Assembly: GCF_001553685.1 (NCBI RefSeq)
Contig: NZ_CP014264.1
Location: forward strand, 1,496,001 to 1,560,000
Reading direction: 5' to 3'
DNA: 64,000 bases
Origin: Streptococcus sp. oral taxon 431
GTDB lineage: Bacteria > Bacillota > Bacilli > Lactobacillales > Streptococcaceae
In this document: positions 45,979 through 56,564 of the stretch, in pieces
Position numbering within the stretch: position 1 is the first letter of the stretch
How the letters are laid out: each line of letters begins with the position of its first letter
The notes under the pieces: model-generated
Told to the model about the DNA's origin: nothing
Databases searched by the model: none
Seen by the model: the letters and a program-made list of their open reading frames with translations, nothing else
Position numbers and translations under genes: made by a program

Positions 45979-46715
45979 ACTTCGATAACCTCCGTTTTCT
46001 CTTTGATAGCTGACAAGAGTTCGTGACCCTTGCTTGTAATGACAATAGCTCGTTTTATAGGGGCGACCTTAGCGAAACAAGACTGACCAACCTTAGACGA
46101 ATCCGCCAAGACATAGGTTTGTTTGGCATTTTCTAGAATAGCACGCTTAACAGCTCCCTCCTCCATATCTGGAGTTGTATAATAACCTTCATCCACACCG
46201 TTCATTCCGATAAAGGCACGATCAAAGTGAAGTTGGTTAATCTGATTAAGCGCGACACCACCGATGCTGGCATCAGTTGTCATTTTAACCCCACCGCCAA
46301 TAATAACTGTCGGGATTTGCTTATCCACTAATTGAACCGCATGGTGAATGGAGTTGGTCACAACAGTAATGTCTTTTCGCTCCAATTCCTTAATGAGAAA
46401 GGCTGTTGTACTTCCTGCATCCACAAAGATAACATCTTTTTCTTTGATGAGGGAAGCTGCTTTCTGCGCAATCAATTTTTTCTCTTGAAGGTTTTTGACA
46501 GATTTCTCTTGAATGGTTTCTTCTTCTTGCAAGGAGTGAGGCAACTCTGCTCCTCCATGCACTCGGCGAAGTTTATTTTTAGACTCCAATTCATCTAAAT
46601 CGCGTCTAACTGTTGATTCTGAAGTATCTAGCAAGCCTACTAATTTCTCTAAAGTAACGACTTTATGTTTACCCAGCTCCTCTAAAATCAACTTTTTTCT
46701 CTCAGTTTTTAGCAC
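45975..46715 (-). CDS. fruR: DeoR-family repressor of the fructose operon
   Basis: 246 aa. An N-terminal DeoR helix-turn-helix (KHKVVTLEKLVGLLDTSEST, VRRDLDELES) and a C-terminal sugar-phosphate sensor (VIFVDAGSTTAFLIKEL, AFIGMNGVDEGYYTTPDMEE). Fructose-1-phosphate is the expected inducer. The start codon is GTG, preceded by a strong AGGAGGTGAG. First gene of fruR-fruK-fruA, so it should regulate itself. Confidence 0.92.
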   Translation of the reverse strand: MLKTERKKLILEELGKHKVVTLEKLVGLLDTSESTVRRDLDELESKNKLRRVHGGAELPHSLQEEETIQEKSVKNLQEKKLIAQKAASLIKEKDVIFVDAGSTTAFLIKELERKDITVVTNSIHHAVQLVDKQIPTVIIGGGVKMTTDASIGGVALNQINQLHFDRAFIGMNGVDEGYYTTPDMEEGAVKRAILENAKQTYVLADSSKVGQSCFAKVAPIKRAIVITSKGHELLSAIKEKTEVIEV

Positions 46716-46734
46716 TTACTCACCTCCTGTTAAC

Positions 46735-46775
46735 GATTACAATAATCATTCTATCACAAAAAATAGCAAAGTCAA
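46735..46775 (-). promoter_or_regulatory. Promoter and candidate FruR operator
   Basis: Minus-strand TTGACT (46770-46775) and TAGAAT (46748-46753), 16-nt spacer. The perfect inverted repeat GATTACAATAATC (46735-46747) covers the predicted start site, a natural place for the DeoR-type repressor. Confidence 0.68.
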
Positions 46776-46832
46776 GCACATTTTGTCATTTTCTTTCATT
46801 TTCTATCATTTTGCCAATTGTTTGAATTTTAT

Positions 46833-46861
46833 TTGCAAGATACTTGCCTTTATGTTAAACT
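46833..46861 (+). promoter_or_regulatory. Promoter of tRNA-Ser
   Basis: TTGCAA (46833-46838) and TAAACT (46856-46861) with a 17-nt spacer, 16 nt before the tRNA. Confidence 0.7.
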
Positions 46862-46876
46862 ATCTTAGTAAGTATT

Positions 46877-46964
46877 GGAAGATTACTCAAGAGGCTTAAG
46901 AGGCCGTGTTGGAAACGCGGTAGGCGTGTGAAAGCGTGCGTGGGTTCGAATCCCATGTCTTCCG
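46877..46964 (+). tRNA. tRNA-Ser (anticodon GGA)
   Basis: 88 nt. Acceptor stem GGAAGAT/GTCTTCC with discriminator G, anticodon loop TTGGAAA, a long variable arm of the serine type and the T-loop GGTTCGAATCCC. The 3' CCA is not encoded. Reads UCC and UCU codons. Single-gene transcript with its own promoter and terminator. Confidence 0.95.
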
Positions 46965-46976
46965 TTGCTATAGTGT

Positions 46977-47003
46977 AGCTGCATCTTCATGCAGCTTTTT
47001 ATA
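46977..47003 (+). terminator. Terminator of tRNA-Ser
   Basis: AGCTGCAT, loop CTTC, ATGCAGCT and TTTTT. Confidence 0.88.
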
Positions 47004-47032
47004 ATGGATTTTTCATCTAAGATGAGAATTCC

Positions 47033-47070
47033 AAAAAAACACCCAAGAATTGAATCTTGGGTGTTTTTTT
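47033..47070. terminator. Terminator of mntH, bidirectional
   Basis: AAAAAAACACCCAAGAATTG pairs with the following CTTGGGTGTTTTTTT; T runs lie on both strands. Confidence 0.88.
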
Positions 47071-47122
47071 CTTCAATTTTAATTATCAAAATGATATTTT
47101 TTCTACTTCATGTTAAAAGGTC

Positions 47123-48457
47123 TTAAAAAATATCAAATAGCAATTTCACATTGAGAACAGTTAAGATAATGGAAACAATATAACCAAGGATAGTATTCCA
47201 TTTGGCATTGGTAAATTCTCCCATCAGTGATTTCTTAGAAGTTAGATAAATCAGTGGGAAGATTGAAAATGGAAGAGCAATCGAAAGAAAGACTTGTGAA
47301 TAAACCAATAACTGATCCAATGTTTTTTCCTGATGACCAAACAGAACCGCTACAATCATGACAGGCAACAAGGCAAAGAGACGAGTTGCCAAACGAATGA
47401 ACCATTGAGGTAATCTCATATGCAAGAAACCTTCCATAACGATTTGTCCAGTCAAGGTACCCGTAATTGTCGAATTTTGACCACTGGCTAATAAAGCCAA
47501 GGCAAACAAGGTTGATAAGGTCGAGCTAGCTATAGCTCCTGCAATAGTAGAATCCTGCAAGGCATTATACATTTGAGAGAAGGCAGAAATCTCAGATGCA
47601 TGGCCGAAAAAGAGAGCCGCCCCGAGAATTAATAGAAGGGAGTTAACCACAAAGGCCAAGGATAATTGGAGATTTGAATCCCAGGTCATAAAGCGCACGG
47701 CTTTTCGAACATCATTCTTGTCCTTGTGATTGATTTTCCGAGTTTGAGACAAGGAAGAATGCAAATAGAGGTTATGGGGCATCACTGTCGCACCCACGAT
47801 ACCTAACGCCAAGGTTAATTGACTTTCATGCCCTGGCAAAGGACTTTCAAATAAGGTTGCATTCGGTAGATAACCCTCAACGATTCCTTGGAAGCTTGGA
47901 TGTGACAAAGCTACCAGATAAGTAAAGATTGCTAAAATCGTTAAAATCAGTGTTGTCACAATAGCTTCAATCTTCTTAAAGCCAAATTTCATCAAAAGCA
48001 ATAAGAGAAAGACATCTAGAACCGTCAAAAGGATGGCTATCATAATCGGAATCTTAAAGAGAAGATTGAGAGCAATCGCTGAACCTAGAACTTCTGCCAG
48101 ATCTGTCGCCATCAAGGCTAATTCTAAAATCACCCATAGACTATAACGAAGCCATTTAGGTGAATGATGAGCCGTTGCTTGAGCCAGGTCCATCTGGGTT
48201 ACAATACCAAGCTTTCCTGCCATCTGCTGAAGTTGCATGGCAATGAGAGATGAAATCAAGATAACAAACAAGAGACTATACTTATAGGAAGCACCACCGA
48301 CTACACTGGTAATCCAGTTTCCTGGATCCATATAACCAACTGCGACAAGAGCACCCGGACCTAAAAAGGCCTTTAAATTTTGCCAGAAATGATTGTTATT
48401 TGGAGTATCGATAGATTGATTAATCTCAGAGAGTGACACTTTTTTATGAGAAGACAT
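47123..48457 (-). CDS. mntH: Nramp-family divalent metal transporter
   Basis: 444 aa, about eleven membrane helices. The metal-binding DPGN is in AVGYMDPGNWITSV (near 45), the helix-6 motif is GATVMPHNLYLHSS (near 220), and the transport signature GQNSTITGTLTGQIVMEGF is near 320. It imports Mn2+ with protons, protecting against oxidative stress in hydrogen-peroxide producing streptococci. It is not part of the usual pneumococcal gene set at this point and may be an accessory gene. Its upstream region has repeated palindromes. Confidence 0.94.
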   Translation of the reverse strand: MSSHKKVSLSEINQSIDTPNNNHFWQNLKAFLGPGALVAVGYMDPGNWITSVVGGASYKYSLLFVILISSLIAMQLQQMAGKLGIVTQMDLAQATAHHSPKWLRYSLWVILELALMATDLAEVLGSAIALNLLFKIPIMIAILLTVLDVFLLLLLMKFGFKKIEAIVTTLILTILAIFTYLVALSHPSFQGIVEGYLPNATLFESPLPGHESQLTLALGIVGATVMPHNLYLHSSLSQTRKINHKDKNDVRKAVRFMTWDSNLQLSLAFVVNSLLLILGAALFFGHASEISAFSQMYNALQDSTIAGAIASSTLSTLFALALLASGQNSTITGTLTGQIVMEGFLHMRLPQWFIRLATRLFALLPVMIVAVLFGHQEKTLDQLLVYSQVFLSIALPFSIFPLIYLTSKKSLMGEFTNAKWNTILGYIVSIILTVLNVKLLFDIF

Positions 48458-48537
48458 AGATACTTACCTCTTTCTAAACCTACTTTTTCATTATTTTCTA
48501 TTAGAGAAAAATAAGATTGACTTTAAACTATTAAAAC

Positions 48538-48692
48538 AATGAAAACTATATGAAAAACATTTAGTTTTTTCATTATTTTTCTTAAGTCACCTTAATATTT
48601 TTCTTAAGGCACCTTAATTATAACACAAAAAATGAAAACTATATGAAAAACATTTAGTTTTTTCATTATTTTTCTTAAGGCACCTTAATTAT
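48538..48692 (-). promoter_or_regulatory. Duplicated mntH control region with three palindromes
   Basis: A block of about 60 bp occurs twice (from 48538 and from 48631), including an ATGAAAAAC/GTTTTTTCAT inverted repeat. Palindromes TTAAGTCACCTTAA (48582-48595) and TTAAGGCACCTTAA (48604-48617 and 48674-48687) are likely sites of a DtxR/MntR-type manganese regulator. Minus-strand TATAAT boxes abut the last two (48617-48622 and 48687-48692). The remaining gap to the carB terminator holds no gene I can support. Confidence 0.62.
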
Positions 48693-48850
48693 AAAAAATA
48701 TGATAAAAACTTAAGAAAATTCAACAAAATTTTAGGGAAAGTCAGAATAAGTCTACTCATTAACGATAATGATAAATCTATTGATAAACTTTGACATTTA
48801 ATGGTGAACTGTAACTATTATTTCTAACTCGATTTCTCTATAAAAGAGGA

Positions 48851-48875
48851 AAAACCAGCGTCTTTTGACGCTGGA
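48851..48875 (-). terminator. Terminator of the pyr operon
   Basis: Minus-strand CCAGCGTC, loop AAAA, GACGCTGG and TTTTT, just past carB. Confidence 0.9.
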
Positions 48876-48905
48876 TAAAAGCTACTTAGATCATTTAACA
48901 AGAAA

Positions 48906-51900
48906 CTAAATGGCTTCTGTAACGAAGCTACGGCTTTCAAGTACCTTAAGCATAGCATCCGCTGTATCCAAAGCTGTAAAGAGAGGAACTCCGTGTTCAA
49001 TAGCTGAACGGCGGATTTGTTCACCATCTTCATCAGCAGTTCGCTTAGTACCAACTGTGTTGATGATAGCTTGGATTTTCCCTTTACGAACATAGCTTGG
49101 GATATCATGTTCATCATCACCAATCTTACCAACGAGTTGAGCCTTCAAGCCATGACTTTCAAAGAAAGCTGCTGTTCCTTGAGTCGCAAGGATACCATAA
49201 CCAATATTTTGGAAACGACGAGCCAAATCCAAAGCTTCTTCCTTGGCATCATCAGCGATAGTAAAGACAACATTTCCAAAGGTTGGCAAGTGAAGATAAG
49301 AAGCTTCAAAGGCCTTGTAGAGAGCTTTTTCAAGAGTCGTATCAGAACCCATAACCTCCCCTGTTGACTTCATTTCAGGACCAAGCAAGCTATCTACTTT
49401 CGCTAGCTTGGTAAATGAGAAGACTGGTGCTTTAATATGAACACGACTACTTTCTGGGTAAAGTCCATCTTGGTAACCAAGTTCTTCAAGACTTTGACCA
49501 AGAATTAACTTAGTTGCAACCTGAGCCATCGGGATATTGGTTACTTTTGATAGGAATGGAACAGTACGGCTGGCACGTGGATTGACCTCAATAACGTAGA
49601 CTTTCTCATCCTTGATGACAAACTGAATGTTCATCATACCAAGACAGTTAAGGCCGATTGCTAGGCGTTTTGTGTAGTCTGCAATCGTTTCTTGCACTTT
49701 TTGAGACAAGGTTTGTGGAGGGTAAACAGCCATGGAGTCACCTGAGTGGACACCGGCACGTTCGATATGTTCCATGATACCTGGGATGAGGACATTTTGT
49801 CCATCTGAGATAGCATCTACTTCACACTCTTGACCGACGATATAAGAGTCTACAAGAACTGGATGATCTGGACTTGCCTTAACGGCTGTGCGCATGTAAG
49901 AACGGAGATCTTCTTCGTTTTCTACAATTTCCATAGCACGTCCACCCAAGACATAAGAGGGACGAACAAGGACTGGGAAACCAATCTTGCGGGCTGCAAG
50001 TACTGCTTCTTCTTCGTTTGTAGCAGTCTGTCCAGGCGGTTGTGGGATATCCAAATCTTTTAGGGCTTGTTCGAAGAGGTCACGGTCTTCGGCACGGTCT
50101 AGGTCAGCAACCTGCGTACCAAGGATAGTCACACCTGCTTTTGCTAATGGCTCAGCAAGGTTGATAGCTGTTTGACCACCAAACTGAACGATAACACCTT
50201 TTGGTTTCTCCAAATCGATGACATTCATGACATCTTCGAATGTCAATGGCTCAAAGTAAAGCTTGTCTGATACAGAGAAGTCTGTTGAAACGGTCTCTGG
50301 GTTTGAGTTCATAATGATAGCTTCATAGCCAGCCGCCTGAATAGCCTTAACCGAGTGAACAGTTGCGTAGTCAAACTCAACCCCTTGACCTATACGGATT
50401 GGACCAGAACCTAGAACTAGAACGGATTCCTTATCAGACTTGATAGACTCGTTTTCCCAACCATAGGTTGAATAGAAATATGGAGTTTCTGATTCAAACT
50501 CTGCCGCACAGGTATCAACCATCTTGTAAACTGGAACAATCTTGTTTTCTAAACGAAGTTGACGAACTTGATCAGCTGTAGTATTCCAGAGTTCAGCAAT
50601 CTTACGGTCTGAAAAACCATTCAATTTTGCAGTTTTCAAAACTTCAAGATCTTGTGGATGTGAGACCAATTCTTGCTCAATTTCAAAGATATGTAAGAGT
50701 TTATCCAGATAGAAGATATCAATTTTTGTAAGCTCAGCAATTTCCTCAGGTGTATAACCACGACGAATGGCTTCTGATACGTAGAAGAGACGGTCATCTT
50801 GAGCCTTAACAACTTTTTCAATCAAGGCATCATCTGAAACATCTGCAAGTTCAGGCATTTCATTGTGATGGACACCAATTTCTAGAGAGCGACAAGCTTT
50901 AAGAAGTGACTCCTCGATGTTACGACCGATGGCCATAACTTCTCCAGTCGCCTTCATCTGAGTACCAAGACGGCGCTCACCCTTTTCAAACTTGTCAAAT
51001 GGGAAGCGCGGAATTTTGGCAACTACGTAGTCAAGGGCTGGCTCAAACATTGCATAAGTTGAACCTGTAACTGGGTTAATAACTTCATCCAAGGTCAACC
51101 CTACCGCAATCTTGGCAGCCAATTTGGCGATTGGGTAACCTGTTGCCTTAGAGGCAAGAGCTGAAGAACGAGATACACGAGGATTTACTTCGATGACATA
51201 GTACTTAAAGCTATGTGGATCAAGTGCTAGCTGAACATTACATCCACCTTCAATCTTGAGGGCACGAATAATGCTCAAGCTGGCATCACGAAGCATTTGA
51301 TTTTCATAATCTGACATGGTTTGCGCTGGGGCAAATACGATGGAATCCCCTGTATGAATCCCGACTGGGTCAAAGTTTTCCATGTTACATACAACAAGGG
51401 CATTGTCAGCCGAGTCACGCATGACTTCGTATTCGATTTCCTTAAAACCAGCAATCGAACGCTCAATCAAACATTGAGTAACAGGTGATAGCTTCAACCC
51501 ATTTTCAGCGATTTCACGCAATTCTTCCTCGTTGGCACACATACCACCACCAGTACCACCTAGGGTAAAGGCTGGACGGACGATCACTGGGTAGCCAATT
51601 GTCGCTGCAAAGGCAACGGCTTCTTCCACAGTGTTAACAATTTCAGATTCTGGAATAGGTTGATTCAATTCTTCCATCAATTGTTTAAAGAGATCGCGGT
51701 CTTCAGCTTGGTCTATGGCAGACAATTTAGTCCCGAGAAGTTCTACTCCCAATTCATCAAGAATGCCATTTTTAGACAATTCCATGGCCATGTTAAGCCC
51801 TGTTTGACCACCAAGAGTTGGAAGCAAGGCATCTGGACGTTCTTTACGGAGAATACGAGTCACAAACTCAAGTGTAATCGGTTCGATATAAACCTTGTCT

Positions 51901-52082
51901 GCAATTTCCTTATCAGTCATGATAGTTGCAGGGTTTGAGTTTACTAAGACAACCTCATACCCTTCCTCTTTCAAAGACAAGCAAGCCTGAGTCCCAGCAT
52001 AGTCAAACTCAGCAGCCTGACCAATAATAATCGGACCAGAACCAATCACCATAATTTTTTGAATATCAGTACGTTTAGGCAT
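48906..52082 (-). CDS. carB: Carbamoyl-phosphate synthase large subunit
   Basis: 1058 aa. Two ATP-grasp halves: the first (about 1-400, [20 protein letters not shown]) makes carboxyphosphate, and the second (about 550-935, [20 protein letters not shown]) phosphorylates carbamate. An oligomerisation domain lies between, and the C-terminal MGS-like regulatory domain (about 940-1058, [18 protein letters not shown]) is where UMP and PRPP act. Works with CarA to supply pyrimidine and arginine synthesis. Separated from carA by 337 nt of structured leader. Confidence 0.98.
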   Translation of the reverse strand: MPKRTDIQKIMVIGSGPIIIGQAAEFDYAGTQACLSLKEEGYEVVLVNSNPATIMTDKEIADKVYIEPITLEFVTRILRKERPDALLPTLGGQTGLNMAMELSKNGILDELGVELLGTKLSAIDQAEDRDLFKQLMEELNQPIPESEIVNTVEEAVAFAATIGYPVIVRPAFTLGGTGGGMCANEEELREIAENGLKLSPVTQCLIERSIAGFKEIEYEVMRDSADNALVVCNMENFDPVGIHTGDSIVFAPAQTMSDYENQMLRDASLSIIRALKIEGGCNVQLALDPHSFKYYVIEVNPRVSRSSALASKATGYPIAKLAAKIAVGLTLDEVINPVTGSTYAMFEPALDYVVAKIPRFPFDKFEKGERRLGTQMKATGEVMAIGRNIEESLLKACRSLEIGVHHNEMPELADVSDDALIEKVVKAQDDRLFYVSEAIRRGYTPEEIAELTKIDIFYLDKLLHIFEIEQELVSHPQDLEVLKTAKLNGFSDRKIAELWNTTADQVRQLRLENKIVPVYKMVDTCAAEFESETPYFYSTYGWENESIKSDKESVLVLGSGPIRIGQGVEFDYATVHSVKAIQAAGYEAIIMNSNPETVSTDFSVSDKLYFEPLTFEDVMNVIDLEKPKGVIVQFGGQTAINLAEPLAKAGVTILGTQVADLDRAEDRDLFEQALKDLDIPQPPGQTATNEEEAVLAARKIGFPVLVRPSYVLGGRAMEIVENEEDLRSYMRTAVKASPDHPVLVDSYIVGQECEVDAISDGQNVLIPGIMEHIERAGVHSGDSMAVYPPQTLSQKVQETIADYTKRLAIGLNCLGMMNIQFVIKDEKVYVIEVNPRASRTVPFLSKVTNIPMAQVATKLILGQSLEELGYQDGLYPESSRVHIKAPVFSFTKLAKVDSLLGPEMKSTGEVMGSDTTLEKALYKAFEASYLHLPTFGNVVFTIADDAKEEALDLARRFQNIGYGILATQGTAAFFESHGLKAQLVGKIGDDEHDIPSYVRKGKIQAIINTVGTKRTADEDGEQIRRSAIEHGVPLFTALDTADAMLKVLESRSFVTEAI

Positions 52083-52219
52083 TTATAAGATATTAAGGGC
52101 GTCAAGTGGACAAAGCTAAAATAGGAGTTATGACGAAGAACTGTCAGTTCTAGGAATAACTATCTTTTTAGCACCGTCCGTAGCCCGTATTCAGTTCAGC
52201 AAATACGGCTCACCCTTCT

Positions 52220-52273
52220 CCTTTCTATTCGTCGCCTCACAGGGCGACATTAAATAAATTCTCCGACGATTTT
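52220..52273 (-). promoter_or_regulatory. PyrR-like RNA hairpin, copy B (before carB)
   Basis: In RNA sense, AATTTATTTAAT, a stem GTCGCC/GGCGAC around CTGTGA (52231-52248), then GAATAGAAAGG. TTTATT and AATAGA can extend the stem. The loop region has the CCNGNGAG pattern of PyrR-binding RNA. Confidence 0.6.
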
Positions 52274-52355
52274 TTAGCGAAACGATACTTTTCTGTAAAA
52301 AATCTAGTGCAGGGAGTTTTTAGTTCGCCTAATAGCGACTAAAAGAAACGACCTG

Positions 52356-52409
52356 CCTTTCTATTCGGCAACTCTCGGGTTGCCATTAAATAAATTCTCC
52401 GACGATTTC
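52356..52409 (-). promoter_or_regulatory. PyrR-like RNA hairpin, copy A (after carA)
   Basis: Same flanks as copy B, 136 nt upstream in the transcript, but the stem is GGCAAC/GTTGCC around CCGAGA (52367-52384). The stem sequence changed on both sides while pairing was kept. The spacer between the copies can form TTTAGTCGC/GCGAACTAAA within a GCAGG/CCTGC stem followed by ACTAGATTTTTT, a possible terminator. Confidence 0.58.
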
Positions 52410-52419
52410 ACACTCGTCT

Positions 52420-53499
52420 TTAGTTTGTTTGTTTGAAGGCTTCCATCATCTCGATGAACTCGTCAAATAGATAACTTGCATCGTGCGGACCTGGTGCAGC
52501 ATCTGGGTGGAATTGCACAGAGAAACCTGGTTGGTATCTGTGACGTACACCTTCAACTGACTTGTCATTGATTTCTTCATGAGTAATCATCAAATGGTCT
52601 GGAAAATCTTCACGGCTCACTGCATATCCATGGTTTTGACTCGTGAAGTCCACGCGCCCTGTCGCAATTTCGCGTACAGCGTGGTTAAATCCACGGTGAC
52701 CAAACTTCATCTTATAGGTCTTGGCACCATTTGCCATTGCAAAGAGCTGGTGCCCCATACAAATACCAAAGATTGGAATTTTCCCGAGAATACCACGAAT
52801 CATTTCGAGTGCTTCTGGTACATCTTCTGGATTTCCCGGTCCATTTGACAACATAACTCCGTCTGGATTTAGGTGGAGGATTTCCTCTGCTGTTGTAGTA
52901 TAAGGAACGACCGTTACATTACAATCTCTCTTAGACAACTCTCTTAAGATTGAATGCTTAAGACCAAAGTCTACAAGTACCACGCTCAAACCTACTCCTG
53001 GAGCTGGGTAAGCAGTTTTTGTAGAAACCTGTTTGATATTGTCAATTGGTAGAACAGTTGCTTGTAGCTGATCTGTGATGTGATCGATACTATCTCCCAC
53101 ATGTGTCAGAGTCGCTCTCATAGTCCCATGTTTGCGAATGATTTTTGTCAAAGCACGTGTATCAATACCTGAAATACCAGGGATTTTCTTAGACTTCAAA
53201 AATTCATCCAGTGTCATCTGGTTGCGCCAGTTGCTGGCTCTACGAGCTTCTTCAAATACTACTACACCTTTACAGGTTGGACTGATAGACTCGTAGTCAT
53301 CACGGTTAATCCCATAATTTCCAACCAAGGGATAGGTAAAGGTTAGGATTTGTCCATTGTAAGACTGATCTGTAATGGATTCTTGGTAGCCAGTCATCCC
53401 GGTATTAAAGACAATTTCACCAGTTACATCGATGTCAGCCCCAAAGGCTTTTCCTTCAAAAATTGTTCCATCTTCTAAAACTAGAAGTCGTTTAGTCAT
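52420..53499 (-). CDS. carA: Carbamoyl-phosphate synthase small subunit
   Basis: 359 aa glutaminase subunit. The N-terminal CPS domain ([20 protein letters not shown]) and the class I glutamine amidotransferase domain with nucleophile Cys in [17 protein letters not shown] and His/Glu in [14 protein letters not shown]. It feeds ammonia to CarB. A PyrR-like loop precedes its ribosome site. Confidence 0.97.
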   Translation of the reverse strand: MTKRLLVLEDGTIFEGKAFGADIDVTGEIVFNTGMTGYQESITDQSYNGQILTFTYPLVGNYGINRDDYESISPTCKGVVVFEEARRASNWRNQMTLDEFLKSKKIPGISGIDTRALTKIIRKHGTMRATLTHVGDSIDHITDQLQATVLPIDNIKQVSTKTAYPAPGVGLSVVLVDFGLKHSILRELSKRDCNVTVVPYTTTAEEILHLNPDGVMLSNGPGNPEDVPEALEMIRGILGKIPIFGICMGHQLFAMANGAKTYKMKFGHRGFNHAVREIATGRVDFTSQNHGYAVSREDFPDHLMITHEEINDKSVEGVRHRYQPGFSVQFHPDAAPGPHDASYLFDEFIEMMEAFKQTN

Positions 53500-53515
53500 A
53501 AATTCACCTCTCGTG

Positions 53516-53531
53516 GATGCTCTCAGGCATC
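53516..53531 (-). promoter_or_regulatory. PyrR-like hairpin in the pyrB-carA gap
   Basis: In RNA sense GATGC, loop CTGAGA, GCATC, followed within a few nt by the carA ribosome site GAGAGG. The loop fits CCNGNGAG. Too short to hold an attenuator, so any effect would be on translation or RNA stability. Confidence 0.45.
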
Positions 53532-53548
53532 TTTTAACGTTTTGTGTC

Positions 53549-54472
53549 TTATTTTGCGTTTCTGTAAGTCAATACAGATTCTAAAATTGCCATTCTGACA
53601 AAGACACCATTGGTCATTTGTTGAACAATACGTGATTTTGGTGCTTCGACCAAGTGATCAGCAATTTCAACATCGCGATTTACAGGAGCAGGATGCATCA
53701 GAATAGCTTTATCTTTCAAGCGATCATAGCGTTCTTGAGTCAAACCATGCTGGGCATGATAGCCTTCTTTTGAAAAGACTGTTCCACTTTCATGACGCTC
53801 ATGCTGAACACGGAGAAACATCATCACATCAACTTGGTCAATGATTTCATCAATGCTTACAAACTGTCCATAGTCTGCAAACTCTTGACTTCTCCATTCC
53901 TCAGGCCCAGCAAAGTAGAGTTCTGCTCCTAAGCGTTTTAAGATTTGCATATTGGATTTGGCCACACGCGAATGGTCAAGGTCACCAGCAATGGCTACCT
54001 TGAGTCCTTCAAAGTGTCCAAATTCTTCATAAATCGTCATTAAATCAAGCAAGCTCTGGCTTGGGTGTTGCCCCGAACCATCGCCACCATTGATAATCGA
54101 AGTCGTAATCGTCGGACTATCGATCAACTCTCTGTAGTAATCTACCTCTGGATGTCGGATGACACAGGCATCTACTCCCAAGGCTGACAAGGTCAAAATT
54201 GTATCGTAGAGTGTTTCACCCTTGTTGACTGAACTTGTTTTCACATCGAAGTCCAGTAGCTGAAGGCCCAGTTTAATCTCTGCTACTTCAAAAGATTTGT
54301 GGGTACGAGTCGAACTCTCAAAGAAGAGATTAGAGACGATGTGTTGGTCTTCATAAGAAGCCTTTGCTCCATTTTTAAATTCGATCCCGCGTTTAATCAA
54401 TTTCATGACTTGTTCTACAGTAAGGTCTTCCATTGAGACTACATGTTGAATGGCTTGTTGATTTTCTGACAT
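53549..54472 (-). CDS. pyrB: Aspartate carbamoyltransferase catalytic subunit
   Basis: 307 aa. Carbamoyl-phosphate binding [13 protein letters not shown] (near 53), [19 protein letters not shown] (near 130) and [11 protein letters not shown] (near 260) are the family signatures. It makes carbamoyl-aspartate. No regulatory subunit gene is nearby, as usual for Firmicutes. Starts 19 nt after pyrR. Confidence 0.97.
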   Translation of the reverse strand: MSENQQAIQHVVSMEDLTVEQVMKLIKRGIEFKNGAKASYEDQHIVSNLFFESSTRTHKSFEVAEIKLGLQLLDFDVKTSSVNKGETLYDTILTLSALGVDACVIRHPEVDYYRELIDSPTITTSIINGGDGSGQHPSQSLLDLMTIYEEFGHFEGLKVAIAGDLDHSRVAKSNMQILKRLGAELYFAGPEEWRSQEFADYGQFVSIDEIIDQVDVMMFLRVQHERHESGTVFSKEGYHAQHGLTQERYDRLKDKAILMHPAPVNRDVEIADHLVEAPKSRIVQQMTNGVFVRMAILESVLTYRNAK

Positions 54473-54491
54473 GTCTAACTCCTTTGGCTAT

Positions 54492-55156
<665 letters not shown>

Positions 55157-55222
55157 ATTTTATTGTCCTTACTATATCACAAAGCCTAGTTCAAAGCAAG
55201 TAAAAACATTCAATGCTAAGCC

Positions 55223-55852
55223 TTATAACGAACTAAAATCATATAATTGCGGATACTGATCGCATTCTGGATTTTTCGGATGACAAATAGCACGACCAAA
55301 GTAAATCATAGCCTGATGGGCTGTCAACCATTCTTCTGGTGGCAATACATCCATAACACGTTTTTCGACCTCAAGGGGTGTAGCTGATTTTTTAACAATA
55401 TCGTGGTGTTTACAGATTCGCTCTACGTGAGTATCAACTGCAAAGGCCGGAATACCGAAGCCTACGCTCAAAACTACGTTAGCAGTTTTTCGGCCAACTC
55501 CTGCCAAACTCTCTAATTCTTCTCTAGTCCGAGGGACTTGACCATCAAAATCATCCAGTAGTTGCTGGGCACACTTCTTAAGGAACTTAGCTTTATTTCG
55601 ATAAAGCCCAAGACGAGAAATATACGAGGCAATCTCACTCTCACTTGCATCTGCCATAGCTTGTGGGGTTGGAAAGGCCACGAAAAGTCCAGGTGTAGCC
55701 TTGTTGACTGCTGCATCTGTCGTCTGAGCTGACAGCATAACAGCAACCAGAAGTTCAAAATGATTGCGAAAGTCTAGACTAGGTTTTGCATCTGGAAAAA
55801 GAGCGATGATTTCCTCAATGACATGACGGGCACGTTTCTTGGATAAAACCAT
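55223..55852 (-). CDS. nth: Endonuclease III
   Basis: 209 aa HhH-GPD DNA glycosylase/AP lyase that removes oxidised pyrimidines. The helix-hairpin-helix and catalytic Lys are in LESLAGVGRKTANVVLSVGF, the catalytic Asp in AFAVDTHVERIC. The C-terminal end keeps only two cysteines (RAICHPKNPEC) of the usual four of the iron-sulfur cluster. Its start adjoins the stop of the yceD-like gene. Confidence 0.92.
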   Translation of the reverse strand: MVLSKKRARHVIEEIIALFPDAKPSLDFRNHFELLVAVMLSAQTTDAAVNKATPGLFVAFPTPQAMADASESEIASYISRLGLYRNKAKFLKKCAQQLLDDFDGQVPRTREELESLAGVGRKTANVVLSVGFGIPAFAVDTHVERICKHHDIVKKSATPLEVEKRVMDVLPPEEWLTAHQAMIYFGRAICHPKNPECDQYPQLYDFSSL

Positions 55853-56395
55853 CTATTCATCTCCATCAAACAGCCCTTGTAAACCTGCAAAAGGACTATT
55901 TTCTTCTTTCTTGACTGCCTGTTGAGCTTGATACTCTTCCTCAGACATAATTTGCCAGTCATTTCCAGAAACAAATCCCTGACCAGCTTCTTCCTCAGCT
56001 GTTAAGACCTTGATTGGAATATTGAGCAAGATATTATCTGAAACACTTTCAGACAAGTCGATTTCCCCATTTTCAATCGGTAAAACCAAGTCATCATCTA
56101 GAACTTCTTGGTCCAGTTGATTGGTAGCACCTTCCATAAAGATTTCCGTTACTGGATAAGACTCTTTCAATTCTACCGGTTCCATGCTACGACTAGAAGC
56201 TAAAACGATTATATAAGACAATTGATAGTCTAGGAAAAACATACGGTCTTCGTACTGAACCTTCCCTACCGTAACAATATCTTTTACATCTAAAATTTCT
56301 TGATTACGGGCACGCAAGTCAGCTGCTAAGTCTAAAGTCTGCTCAAAGTGCAAGCCTTCAGGCTGCTTACGGATTTCTTGAATATTTAATTTCAT
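55853..56395 (-). CDS. YceD/DUF177-family protein
   Basis: 180 aa acidic protein with the DUF177 pattern (FEQTLDLAADLRARNQEILD, VKDIVTVGKVQYEDRMFFLD, DDDLVLPIENGEIDLSESV). The family has been linked to 23S rRNA maturation and usually precedes rpmF; here it directly precedes nth instead. Function in streptococci is not proven. Confidence 0.85.
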   Translation of the reverse strand: MKLNIQEIRKQPEGLHFEQTLDLAADLRARNQEILDVKDIVTVGKVQYEDRMFFLDYQLSYIIVLASSRSMEPVELKESYPVTEIFMEGATNQLDQEVLDDDLVLPIENGEIDLSESVSDNILLNIPIKVLTAEEEAGQGFVSGNDWQIMSEEEYQAQQAVKKEENSPFAGLQGLFDGDE

Positions 56396-56519
56396 ACTTC
56401 CTCCATAAAGATTTTCTATCTTGATTATACCATGAAATCACCTAATTTAATCGCTGCAGACCTTGTTTTAAATATTAATGAATTTTTGATATATTTACTA
56501 TGACATATTTTGCTTTTAG

Positions 56520-56528
56520 TGCTATACT
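56520..56528 (+). promoter_or_regulatory. Extended -10 promoter
   Basis: TGCTATACT upstream of the 109-residue gene; the start site would fall near 56535. Confidence 0.6.
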
Positions 56529-56542
56529 ATAGACATCAATAC

Positions 56543-56564
56543 ATGAGCAAAGGAGGACGCTCAT
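56543..56564 (+). promoter_or_regulatory. Hairpin presenting the ribosome-binding site
   Basis: ATGAGC (56543-56548) and GCTCAT (56559-56564) pair perfectly around AAAGGAGGAC, so the ribosome site would sit in a 10-nt loop that ends directly at the start codon. Confidence 0.5.

Noticed and set aside
46883..47089. 68-codon frame on the minus strand over the tRNA
   Set aside because: It spans tRNA-Ser and two terminators; the tRNA explains the sequence.
52083..52419. T-box riboswitch between carA and carB
   Set aside because: No T-box sequence or specifier loop was found; the hairpins fit the PyrR pattern better.
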